From contig CAKSDJ010000024.1 in NCBI GenBank assembly GCA_934445015.1, positions 1 through 21,489 of the forward strand: DNA of 21,489 bases. The letters are read 5' to 3'. A program made the translations under genes and the position numbers. The stretch's first letter is position 1, and each line of letters starts with the position of its first letter. Below the pieces are notes generated by a model. That model was not told where the DNA came from, ran no database searches, and saw only the letters and a program-made list of their open reading frames with translations. This stretch comes from an uncultured Eubacteriales bacterium (GTDB lineage: Bacteria; Bacillota; Clostridia; Oscillospirales; Acutalibacteraceae). Shown one piece after another: positions 14,265 to 21,437 of this stretch.

Positions 14265-16055
14265 TTGAAACTTGATAGAATGAACGGATTAAAGCGTACC
14301 CATTATTGCGGAACGCTTACAAAAAATGAAGTCGGCAAAGAAGTTGTAGTCTGCGGTTGGGTACAGCGTCAGCGCGATTTAGGCTCACTTATATTTGTTG
14401 ACCTGCGCGACCGCACAGGCATTGTGCAGCTTGCTTTTGATGACAACTCCGACCGCGAGACATTTGACAAGGCATTTGCGCTTCGCAGCGAATTTGTAAT
14501 TATGGCAAAGGGCAAAGTGCGTATGCGCTCATCTGTAAACACCGAAATACCTACCGGTGAAATTGAAATTGAGGTTCAGCTGCTTAAAGTTTTAGGTGAG
14601 TCAAAAACTCCTCCGTTTGAAATTGTTGAAAACAGCAATGCAAAAGAGGATCTTCGCCTTAAATACCGCTATCTTGACCTGCGCCGTGCAGACCTGCAGA
14701 AAAATATTTTGATGCGTCATAAAATTGCAAAGGTAACGCGCGATTACTTTGATGAAAACGGGTTCATAGAACTTGAAACACCTACACTTATTAAATCCAC
14801 ACCTGAGGGCGCGCGTGACTATTTGGTTCCGTCACGTATACATAAGGGCAGTTTTTTCGCGCTTCCGCAATCACCGCAAATGTACAAGCAGCTTCTTATG
14901 CTTGCGGGATTTGACCGTTATATGCAGCTTGCAAGATGCTACCGCGATGAAGATTTGCGCGCAGACCGTCAGCCCGAGTTCACACAAATCGACCTTGAAA
15001 TGTCTTTTGTTGAACGTGATGATATATTCGGCATAGCCGAGGGATATGTTAAACGCTTGTTTAAAGAAGTGCTCGGCGTTGATGTTGCAACCCCTCTGCC
15101 CCGTATGAAATATGACGACGCTATCAATAATTACGGCTCTGACAAACCCGATACCAGATTTGATATGAAAATCAAGGATATATCTGATATTGTAGGTAAT
15201 TGCGGCTTCTCGGTTTTTGCAGACACCGTTAAAAACGGCGGCACGGTTCGTGCTATTACCGCTAAAAATGCGGTAGGTGTTTACACTCGCAAAGAGATTG
15301 ACAAATTAACCGAAGAGGCAAAGGGCATAGGTGCAAAGGGTCTTGCGTTTATTCGCTGGGTAGATGAAGAACCCACCTGTTCGTTTGCAAAATTTTTGAC
15401 CGCCGATGAAATGTCAAGCATTTTAAAACGCACCGGTGCAGAAAAAGGTGACGTTGTATTCATAGTTGCCGATAAAAAATCGCTTGCCCTTTCGGTTCTC
15501 GGAGCGTTACGTCTTACCGTTGCAAAACGTCTTGAAATTATACCCGAAAATAAGTACAATTTTTTGTGGATCACCGAGTTCCCGTTCTTTGAATTCAATG
15601 AAGAAACCGGTAATTGGGACGCTATGCACCATCCGTTTACCGCACCGCTTGACGAGTGCATACCCTACCTTGAAAGCAATCCCGAAAAGGTTTACGCAAA
15701 CGCTTATGATCTGGTTCTTAACGGCATTGAACTTTCAAGCGGTTCACTGCGTATAACCGACCCTGAACTTCAGGCGCAGATGTTCCGTGCATTGGGACTT
15801 TCGGATGAAGAGGCCGAGCAAAAATTCGGATTTCTTACAGGCGCGTTCCGTTACGGTGCGCCGCCTCACGGAGGTATGGGTATAGGTCTTGACCGACTTT
15901 GTATGCTTATGACCGGCTGTGATTCGCTGCGTGACGTTATTGCTTTTCCGAAAGTTGCAACGTCTGCCGAACTTATGTCGGGTGCGCCGTCACCTGTTGA
16001 CGATGTACAGTTAAACGAACTTGCAATATCGGTTACTAAAACAGAAAAAGAATAA
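14265..16055 (+). CDS. aspS: Aspartate-tRNA ligase, bacterial type, discriminating signature
   Basis: Charges tRNA-Asp. About 596 residues, the usual bacterial length, with N-terminal OB-fold anticodon domain (VVCGWVQRQRDLGSLIFVDLRD), catalytic core (LPQSPQMYKQLLM, RCYRDEDLRADRQPEFTQID), the bacterial GAD insertion (about 290-420) and motif 3 (GGMGIGLDRL). In the anticodon domain the RDLGS leucine matches the discriminating enzymes such as that of E. coli; non-discriminating ones usually have RDHGG. The start is taken as TTG at 14265, placed 8 bases after AGAAGG (14251-14256); ATG at 14280 is too far from that site, and GTG at 14256 overlaps it. The gene ends the transcription unit, with a strong hairpin terminator 15 bases later. 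Confidence 0.97.
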   Translation: MKLDRMNGLKRTHYCGTLTKNEVGKEVVVCGWVQRQRDLGSLIFVDLRDRTGIVQLAFDDNSDRETFDKAFALRSEFVIMAKGKVRMRSSVNTEIPTGEIEIEVQLLKVLGESKTPPFEIVENSNAKEDLRLKYRYLDLRRADLQKNILMRHKIAKVTRDYFDENGFIELETPTLIKSTPEGARDYLVPSRIHKGSFFALPQSPQMYKQLLMLAGFDRYMQLARCYRDEDLRADRQPEFTQIDLEMSFVERDDIFGIAEGYVKRLFKEVLGVDVATPLPRMKYDDAINNYGSDKPDTRFDMKIKDISDIVGNCGFSVFADTVKNGGTVRAITAKNAVGVYTRKEIDKLTEEAKGIGAKGLAFIRWVDEEPTCSFAKFLTADEMSSILKRTGAEKGDVVFIVADKKSLALSVLGALRLTVAKRLEIIPENKYNFLWITEFPFFEFNEETGNWDAMHHPFTAPLDECIPYLESNPEKVYANAYDLVLNGIELSSGSLRITDPELQAQMFRALGLSDEEAEQKFGFLTGAFRYGAPPHGGMGIGLDRLCMLMTGCDSLRDVIAFPKVATSAELMSGAPSPVDDVQLNELAISVTKTEKE

Positions 16056-16070
16056 AACAATGTTTAAATA

Positions 16071-16114
16071 AAAACCCCTCGTTACGGACTTACAAATCTG
16101 TAACGAGGGTTTTT
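16071..16114. terminator. Bidirectional rho-independent terminator between aspS and the AraC gene
   Basis: A 13-base stem (16076-16088 with 16097-16109, one G-T pair) encloses the 8-base loop CTTACAAA and is flanked by AAAA on the left and TTTTT on the right. In both directions a T-run follows the hairpin, so it can end aspS and the convergent AraC gene, whose stop codon lies only two bases beyond the hairpin's T-run. Confidence 0.93.
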
Positions 16115-16115
16115 G

Positions 16116-16958
16116 TTATATTTGCGACGGGTTTTTACCGGTCTCTCTTTTATATGCAGCCGAAAAATACCCCTGACTGCTGAAATTAAGTTTATCTGCC
16201 ACTTCATTTACAGGTGTGCCGCTTTTTAACATAAACGTGGCCTTTTTAATTTTAAGCGTTAAAAAATATTTATGAACGCTGATACCTGCATATTTGTCAA
16301 ACAGCCTTTTAAGGCTTGATACGCTTATATCAAGTGATTTTGCAAGCATGGTTACCGAAATGTCCGACATTATATTATCATTCATAATATTCAGTGCCCT
16401 GTTAAACAGCTCGGTTTCATGAGTCTTGATTTTTGATAATGACCGCGCGCCGCTTAACAGCATCAGCATAATACGGCATATATTGTTTGCCACAGTTTGC
16501 AAAAAAATATCGTTGTTTTCAAAATATGTCAATATATTCCAATAAAATTTTGTGTGCTCGACATTGCTGTTTCCCGACAGTTCAAGATCCACATATTCTA
16601 TAAACTTATCGATTATTTCAATCTGTGAATTGTCAAGTTGATATGCCCTGCCATCCATTTTTTTGCACAGTTCACCTGTCATCGAAAATGAAAATATAAA
16701 AAGCGTTACGCCGTTTTCATCGTCCACGCTGAACTTGTGCAACTGAAACGGCTTTAACACTATCATCTCACCTGCAGTAAGTGTACACACATTTTCATCT
16801 GCCGATACGCGCATCGAGCCGTTTAAAACATACATACACTCCCAAAAATCGTGCATTTCACCCGTAAAATTATACCCGTTTTCAAAATGCTTTTTAAAAA
16901 GCGTGTAAAGTTTATTGACACTCAAACCGTCTGTTACGTCATAATTCAGCCATGCCAT
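16116..16958 (-). CDS. AraC-family transcriptional regulator with cupin sensor domain
   Basis: 280 residues. The N-terminal half is a cupin-like ligand domain (about 30-90: MHDFWECMYVLNGSMRV, LTAGEMIVLKPFQLHKF), typical of sugar-sensing AraC/RhaS-type regulators. The C-terminal 100 residues hold two helix-turn-helix units (DISVTMLAKSLDISVSSLKRLFDKYAG, then VNEVADKLNFSSQGYFSAAYKRETGKNPSQI) with the usual family ending. GAGGTGA precedes the ATG at 16958. It is transcribed away from the Gfo/Idh/MocA cassette and shares a compact promoter region with it, so it is the probable activator of that cassette in response to a carbohydrate. The ligand cannot be inferred. Confidence 0.93.
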   Translation of the reverse strand: MAWLNYDVTDGLSVNKLYTLFKKHFENGYNFTGEMHDFWECMYVLNGSMRVSADENVCTLTAGEMIVLKPFQLHKFSVDDENGVTLFIFSFSMTGELCKKMDGRAYQLDNSQIEIIDKFIEYVDLELSGNSNVEHTKFYWNILTYFENNDIFLQTVANNICRIMLMLLSGARSLSKIKTHETELFNRALNIMNDNIMSDISVTMLAKSLDISVSSLKRLFDKYAGISVHKYFLTLKIKKATFMLKSGTPVNEVADKLNFSSQGYFSAAYKRETGKNPSQI

Positions 16959-17011
16959 ACTATCACCTCACGTTTTTGAACCAAAATGATAAATTTTAAA
17001 CGAATTTTGTA

Positions 17012-17040
17012 TTGATTTGTATTTTTAGACCTTTTATAAT
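17012..17040 (+). promoter_or_regulatory. Predicted promoter of the sugar oxidoreductase cassette
   Basis: TTGATT (17012-17017), 17-base spacer, TATAAT (17035-17040), start expected near 17047. The -10 is perfect while the -35 matches at 4 of 6 positions, which fits a promoter needing activation by the neighbouring AraC-type protein. The leader is about 37 bases with AAAGGA before the ATG at 17084. Confidence 0.7.
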
Positions 17041-17043
17041 TGC

Positions 17044-17072
17044 ATTATACAGCAAATATTTAATTATGTAAA
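17044..17072 (-). promoter_or_regulatory. Predicted promoter of the AraC-family regulator
   Basis: On the minus strand TTTACA (17072-17067), 17-base spacer, TATAAT (17049-17044), start expected near 17037, leader about 79 bases. Its -10 lies three bases from the -10 of the opposing promoter, forming the 15-base inverted repeat TATAAT-TGC-ATTATA, and its -35 overlaps the ribosome binding site of the first oxidoreductase gene. The two promoters cannot be occupied together. Confidence 0.65.
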
Positions 17073-17083
17073 GGAATAATTTT

Positions 17084-18355
17084 ATGAAACAGATAAAAGC
17101 AATACTCATAGGTGCCGGTGACCGCGGTACCACATACACCGACATTATGGCAAATATGCCTGAAAAATTTAAGGTTGTCGCTGTGGCAGAGCCTGTGCCG
17201 GACCGTCTTGCACACGTAAAAGAACTGCATAAAATACACGACAATATGTGCTTTTCAAATTACAAACCGCTGCTTGCTCTCGGCAAAATTGCAGATATAG
17301 CAATAATAGCAACTATGGACCGTGACCATTTTGAGCCGGCTATGAAAGCGATTGACCTGAATTATGACTTATTGCTTGAAAAGCCTATTACCCCAACCCC
17401 CGAAGAGTGTATTGCACTTCGTGACAATGCAAAAAAACACGGTGTCCGCGTTGTAATTTGCACGGTGCTCCGCTATACGTATTTGTTTGATAAAATCAAG
17501 GAGATTATTGATTCGGGCAAAATCGGGGATGTTATGGCAATTGACCATGAAGAGTGTGTTGGTTTTATTCACCAGTCGCACAGTTTTGTTCGCGGCAGAT
17601 GGGGAAATTCAGAACGCAGCTCGGCTATGTTACTTCAAAAATCATGTCATGACATCGACCTGCTCCAATGGCTCGTAGGCAAAAAATGCAAAAAAGTTCA
17701 GTCGTTCGGAGCGCGCTCATACTTCAGAAAAGAAAATGCGCCCGAGGGTTCACCTGAGTATTGCATACAGGGTTGCCCCGTAGGTGATACCTGCCCGTAC
17801 AATGCCGTTAAACTTTATTTTGATGATAAACAGAACAACTGGTTCCGTCGCTCGTCTACAAATCTTTACAACCCTACCGATGATGATGTTAAAAAAGCAA
17901 TTACCGAAACACAATACGGCAAGTGCATTTACAAATGTGATAACGATGTTGTTGACCACCAGACCGTAAATATGCTGTTTGACGGCGATGTTACCGTTAC
18001 ATTTACTATGAGCGCATTCACTATAGACGGCAGGCACATACACGTTATGGGTACAAAAGGTCAAATCCGTGCGGCTCTTTCAGGCAATACTCCGATTAAA
18101 GTTTACAACGTTATTACCAAAGAGCAGGAAGAAATCGAGTGCAGCGGTTCAAACAGCATTACCGCAGGTCACGGCGGCGGCGATACCGGTATTGTAGAAA
18201 CACTTTACGACTATATTACAGGCAATTATAGCGGTCACTGCGTACCTACAATAGAAGAGTCTTGCTATAATCATCTTATTGTTTTTGCCGCCGAGCAGTC
18301 CCGTAAAGAAAATCGCGTTGTTGACATGGATGAGTTTATAAAAAGCTTGAAATAA
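17084..18355 (+). CDS. Gfo/Idh/MocA family NAD(P)-dependent oxidoreductase with cysteine-rich insertion
   Basis: 423 residues, longer than the common 330-380. The N-terminal Rossmann fold starts with AILIGAGDRG (nucleotide binding); EKPITPTPEE (from 99) contains the conserved lysine of the EKP motif. The C-terminal substrate domain holds SCHDIDLLQWLVG with His189 in the position of the usual catalytic histidine. An insertion has Cys227, Cys231 and Cys237 (CIQGCPVGDTCPYNA) and Cys281 and Cys285 (CIYKC), a pattern that could bind a metal or stabilise the fold. Family members oxidise or reduce hydroxyl groups of sugars, cyclitols or glycosides. It is the first gene of the cassette opposite the AraC gene. 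The substrate is unknown. Confidence 0.9.
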   Translation: MKQIKAILIGAGDRGTTYTDIMANMPEKFKVVAVAEPVPDRLAHVKELHKIHDNMCFSNYKPLLALGKIADIAIIATMDRDHFEPAMKAIDLNYDLLLEKPITPTPEECIALRDNAKKHGVRVVICTVLRYTYLFDKIKEIIDSGKIGDVMAIDHEECVGFIHQSHSFVRGRWGNSERSSAMLLQKSCHDIDLLQWLVGKKCKKVQSFGARSYFRKENAPEGSPEYCIQGCPVGDTCPYNAVKLYFDDKQNNWFRRSSTNLYNPTDDDVKKAITETQYGKCIYKCDNDVVDHQTVNMLFDGDVTVTFTMSAFTIDGRHIHVMGTKGQIRAALSGNTPIKVYNVITKEQEEIECSGSNSITAGHGGGDTGIVETLYDYITGNYSGHCVPTIEESCYNHLIVFAAEQSRKENRVVDMDEFIKSLK

Positions 18356-18387
18356 TAAAGGTTATATGTTATTATTACGTTGAAATT

Positions 18388-18417
18388 TTTAATATTTTAT
18401 TTTTAATAAATATTAAA
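18388..18417 (+). repeat. AT-only inverted repeat in the 93-base gap inside the cassette
   Basis: Ten bases (18388-18397) are the reverse complement of 18408-18417, with a 10-base loop. The whole 18356-18448 gap is very A/T-rich, with TTGAAA at 18380-18385 and TAATAA at 18404-18409 (18-base spacer) as a weak possible promoter. It could be an operator, an RNA processing site or chance; it is too weak for a terminator because the stem has no G or C. Confidence 0.35.
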
Positions 18418-18448
18418 TTACACTGCCGCATAAAGAAGGGTTTATGTT

Positions 18449-19189
18449 ATGATCAAAGTAGGTATTGCAGATTACGGTTTAAATGAATGGTATGGCAATA
18501 TGCACGATTATGAATGGCGTTTTGATATGCTTAAAAGCATAGGTTTTGACGGCATAGAGCGCCTTGAGGCTGCAACTGCCGAGCGTGCTGTTGCGTATAA
18601 TGCTCTTGCTGCAAAAAAAGGTATGGATTTTACCACATGCCGCGGTTTAAATGCAGCCGATACTCTGACTTTTACGGCGGCACTGCGTAAAAAATATACA
18701 TGGGTACAGTCAAACGCAAGGGATTTTGACACGTTTTGCAGACACGCAAACCATCAGGCAGAATTAGCGGCACAATACGGCGTTAAAGTAGGACTTCACA
18801 ATCACTTGGGCACCCCTGTTGAGACTCAGGAACAGTTAGAAGAGTTTTTTAAACGCTGCCCGAATTGTTATTTGGTTTTTGATATAGGTCATCTTGCAGC
18901 AGCAGGCGGCGACCCTGTATACATCGCAAAAAAATATTTTGACCGTATAGTAACGGTTCATTTTAAAGATTATGTTTTTAAAGACGAAAATGCTTCATAT
19001 TGGCAGGACCGCCTTCGTTTCTGTGAAATCGGCGGCGGCGTTATGGGCGATACTGCAAAATCGGTAGCAAAAGTTTTGTTGGATAACGGATATGACGATT
19101 GGGTAATGGTAGAACACGACACCCATCTTCAAGACCCGAAAATCGACCTGAAAATCAGCCGTGATTATTTAAAAAATTGCGGCATATAA
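18449..19189 (+). CDS. Sugar phosphate isomerase/epimerase-like TIM-barrel protein (IolE/YcjR type)
   Basis: 246 residues of the xylose isomerase-like TIM barrel superfamily, near the typical size. Likely metal and catalytic positions lie at strand ends: GLHNHLGTPVET (His117, His119, Glu125), VFDIGHLAAAGGDP (Asp145, His148), VTVHFKDY (His171) and WVMVEHD (Glu222). These resemble inosose dehydratase IolE and E. coli YcjR, an epimerase acting on 3-keto glycosides, more than phosphate-using isomerases. The placement between two Gfo/Idh/MocA dehydrogenases supports action on a keto-sugar or keto-cyclitol intermediate. GAAGGG lies 10 bases before the ATG. Exact reaction unknown; epimerase, dehydratase and beta-eliminating deglycosidase are all possible in this family. 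Confidence 0.85.
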   Translation: MIKVGIADYGLNEWYGNMHDYEWRFDMLKSIGFDGIERLEAATAERAVAYNALAAKKGMDFTTCRGLNAADTLTFTAALRKKYTWVQSNARDFDTFCRHANHQAELAAQYGVKVGLHNHLGTPVETQEQLEEFFKRCPNCYLVFDIGHLAAAGGDPVYIAKKYFDRIVTVHFKDYVFKDENASYWQDRLRFCEIGGGVMGDTAKSVAKVLLDNGYDDWVMVEHDTHLQDPKIDLKISRDYLKNCGI

Positions 19190-19215
19190 ATAAAATTCAA
19201 ACAGGAGGATTTTAT

Positions 19216-20292
19216 ATGCCAAATCCAATCAGATTAGGTATTGTAGGTTTAGGCCGCGCCGGTTGGGGTATGCACACAAACGAACTTGCCGACAAGGAAG
19301 ATAAATATAAATTCGTTGCAGCCTGCGACATTATACCTGAGCGTGTAGAAAAAATGAAGGAAAAATACGGTTGCAAAGGTTATAATAACATAGATGACCT
19401 TATCGCCGACCCCGATATTGAAATTGTTGACATTGCCACACGCTCTTGTGACCACTTTGAACACGCTTCAAAAGCATTAAAGGCAGGTAAAGACGTTTTA
19501 ATAGAAAAACCTATGGGTCTTACATACGCTCAGGCAAAAGAACTGTTTGCATTGGCAAACAAAGATAACGGACCGCGGCTTTTTGTAAGGCATAACCGCC
19601 GTTTTGAAACAGTATTTAACGAAGTTTTGCGTGTTGTAAATTCCGGAATACTCGGTAATGTTTATGAAATAAATATTTCACAGGGCAGTTTTCAGTTCCG
19701 CGACGATTGGCAGACTATAAGCGAGTTCGGCGGCGGTCAGTTGCTTAACTGGGGTCCGCATATCATCGACCATTCATTGCGTCTTTTGGGCTCGCCGATT
19801 AAAAATATAACCGGCGAACTCAAACAGGTAACTGCCGGCGGCGACTGCGAAGATCATGTTATTATTCACTTTGAAAGTGAAAAAGGCAGAACAGTCAATA
19901 TGTGCATAAGCGGTGGTATGGCACTCAGCACAGGCAGAAGATTCAGCGTATACGGCGATCGCGGTTCTATGTTGTGCGGTGAAGACGGAAATGAAAAAAG
20001 CATTAAACTTCGCTATATAAATCCCGAACAAAAACTTCCGCCCGTTATTTCAAATCCCGGTACCCCAGGCGACAGTTTCGGTTCAAGCGGCACCTTCGCC
20101 TCTGCGGTAAAACTTGATTGGATTGAAAAAGAATACAAGGCAGACCCCGAAGACCTGTCAGTAATCTGGAACTATATGTATGTAAGTTACCGTAACGGCG
20201 CTGAGTACCCGATAAAAGACGAAGAGGCGCTTGAGGTTATGTATGCCGTAGAGCAGGTTCGCAAGGGTACAAAATTTGATTTTCATAAATAA
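19216..20292 (+). CDS. Second Gfo/Idh/MocA family oxidoreductase
   Basis: 358 residues, the standard length. Rossmann start RLGIVGLGRAG, the EKPMGLTYAQ segment (Lys98), and the substrate domain signature FGGGQLLNWGPHIIDHSLRLLG with Asp185 and His186 in catalytic positions. It lacks the cysteine insertion of the first oxidoreductase and is only distantly similar to it, so the two are unlikely to be a recent duplication and probably act on different steps. The ATG at 19216 is chosen because AGGAGG (19203-19208) precedes it at ideal distance; an in-frame ATG at 19177 would overlap the previous gene and has no such site. Last gene of the cassette, ended by the hairpin at 20308-20340. Confidence 0.92.
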   Translation: MPNPIRLGIVGLGRAGWGMHTNELADKEDKYKFVAACDIIPERVEKMKEKYGCKGYNNIDDLIADPDIEIVDIATRSCDHFEHASKALKAGKDVLIEKPMGLTYAQAKELFALANKDNGPRLFVRHNRRFETVFNEVLRVVNSGILGNVYEINISQGSFQFRDDWQTISEFGGGQLLNWGPHIIDHSLRLLGSPIKNITGELKQVTAGGDCEDHVIIHFESEKGRTVNMCISGGMALSTGRRFSVYGDRGSMLCGEDGNEKSIKLRYINPEQKLPPVISNPGTPGDSFGSSGTFASAVKLDWIEKEYKADPEDLSVIWNYMYVSYRNGAEYPIKDEEALEVMYAVEQVRKGTKFDFHK

Positions 20293-20307
20293 TTTGTAAT
20301 GAAAATT

Positions 20308-20340
20308 AAAAAGGCTTGGGTTTTAAACCCAAGCCTTTTT
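20308..20340 (+). terminator. Rho-independent terminator of the oxidoreductase cassette
   Basis: The 33-base inverted repeat has a GGCTTGGG/CCCAAGCC core extended by A/T pairs on both sides, with a small TTTTAAA centre and a TTTTT run on the right. It starts 15 bases after the stop codon of the second oxidoreductase. The AAAAA on the left makes it usable in both directions. Confidence 0.93.
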
Positions 20341-20360
20341 GATTTAATCGCTTATTACAT

Positions 20361-20389
20361 AAAAAACAGGAGGGCTGTCTGAGCCCTCC
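20361..20389 (-). terminator. Rho-independent terminator of the GGGtGRT operon
   Basis: On the minus strand GGAGGGCT, a 5-base loop and AGCCCTCC are followed by TG and TTTTTT. It lies about 28 bases after the stop codon of the GGGtGRT gene and back-to-back with the cassette terminator. Confidence 0.88.
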
Positions 20390-20391
20390 CG

Positions 20392-20413
20392 ACAATATTA
20401 AATTTAATATTGT
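20392..20413 (-). repeat. Perfect 22-base palindrome after the GGGtGRT stop codon
   Basis: Eleven bases (ACAATATTAAA) followed directly by their reverse complement, 4 bases after the stop codon and just before the terminator hairpin. In RNA it would form a weak A-U hairpin; in DNA it could be a dimeric protein site. Confidence 0.5.
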
Positions 20414-20417
20414 AAAA

Positions 20418-21419
20418 TTACTTATTAAGTGCTTCGTTTACGGCAACTGCGCACGCAACTGTCATACCTACCATCGGGTTGTTGCCCGCACCGATAAGTC
20501 CCATCATTTCAACGTGAGCCGGAACGGAAGAAGAACCTGCAAACTGAGCGTCAGAGTGCATACGTCCCATAGTATCGGTCATACCGTATGAAGCAGGACC
20601 TGCAGCCATGTTATCGGGGTGAAGTGTACGGCCTGTGCCGCCGCCCGATGCTACCGAGAAATATTTTTTGCCCTGTTCAATACACTCTTTTTTGTATGTG
20701 CCTGCAACAGGATGCTGGAAACGTGTCGGGTTTGTAGAGTTACCGGTGATAGAAACATCAACGCCCTCTTTGTGCATTATGGCAACGCCCTCACGAACAT
20801 CGTCTGCACCGTAGCAACGAACCTTTGCGCGCTCGCCCTTTGAGTAAGCGGTTTCATTTACAACTTTGAGTTCACCGGTAAAATAGTCAAACTTTGTCTG
20901 CACATAGGTGAAGCCGTTGATACGCGAAATAATCTGCGCGGCGTCTTTACCAAGACCGTTAAGTATAACGCGGAGAGGTTCTTTACGCGCCTTATTTGCG
21001 CTGCGTGCAAGACCGATTGCGCCTTCTGCTGCGGCAAACGACTCGTGACCTGCCAAAAATGCAAAGCATTTTGTTTCTTCACGCAAAAGCATAGCACCTA
21101 AGTTGCCGTGGCCTATACCAACCTTGCGATCGTCTGCAACAGAACCCGGTATGCAAAAAGACTGAAGTCCGAGACCAATTTTTTCTGCGGCTTCGGCAGC
21201 AGATGCAACTTTATCTTTAAGAGCAATTGCACAACCTACAACATAAGCCCAAGCAGCATTTTCAAAGCATATAGGCTGAATACCTTTAACAATGTTGTAT
21301 GCGTCAACGCCGGCATCGTCGCAAATTTGCTTTGCCTCTTCAATAGAAGCAATGCCGTGTTTTGCAAGTTCTGCATTTATCTGATCTATTCTTCTTTCAT
21401 AACTTTCAAATAATGGCAT
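20418..21419 (-). CDS. GGGtGRT family protein (function not established)
   Basis: 333 residues, matching the conserved family named after its motif, here SGGGTGRTLHPDN (motif 259-265). Other conserved-looking stretches are GIGHGNLGAMLLREETKCFAFLAGHESFAAAEGAIG, ITGNSTNPTRFQHPVAGTYKKE and the glycine-rich C terminus HVEMMGLIGAGNNPMVGMTVACAVAV. No signal peptide or membrane segment is evident. The family occurs mainly in anaerobes and, as I recall, often next to a NifU-like iron-sulfur scaffold gene; a gene ending 18 bases upstream on the same strand fits this but is too short in view to identify. AGGAGG precedes the ATG at 21419. I do not assign a biochemical activity. Confidence 0.9.
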   Translation of the reverse strand: MPLFESYERRIDQINAELAKHGIASIEEAKQICDDAGVDAYNIVKGIQPICFENAAWAYVVGCAIALKDKVASAAEAAEKIGLGLQSFCIPGSVADDRKVGIGHGNLGAMLLREETKCFAFLAGHESFAAAEGAIGLARSANKARKEPLRVILNGLGKDAAQIISRINGFTYVQTKFDYFTGELKVVNETAYSKGERAKVRCYGADDVREGVAIMHKEGVDVSITGNSTNPTRFQHPVAGTYKKECIEQGKKYFSVASGGGTGRTLHPDNMAAGPASYGMTDTMGRMHSDAQFAGSSSVPAHVEMMGLIGAGNNPMVGMTVACAVAVNEALNK

Positions 21420-21437
21420 AATCCGTTACCTCCTCAA

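Noticed and set aside
18356..18448. Terminator or small gene in the gap inside the sugar cassette
   Set aside because: The inverted repeat contains only A/T pairs, and no frame with a start and ribosome binding site was found.
19177..19215. Upstream ATG extending the second oxidoreductase and overlapping the barrel gene
   Set aside because: AGGAGG is placed for the ATG at 19216, which starts just before the Rossmann fold as in homologues.
17084..20292. The two Gfo/Idh/MocA genes as a tandem duplication
   Set aside because: They differ in length, insertion and motif wording, and show only family-level similarity.
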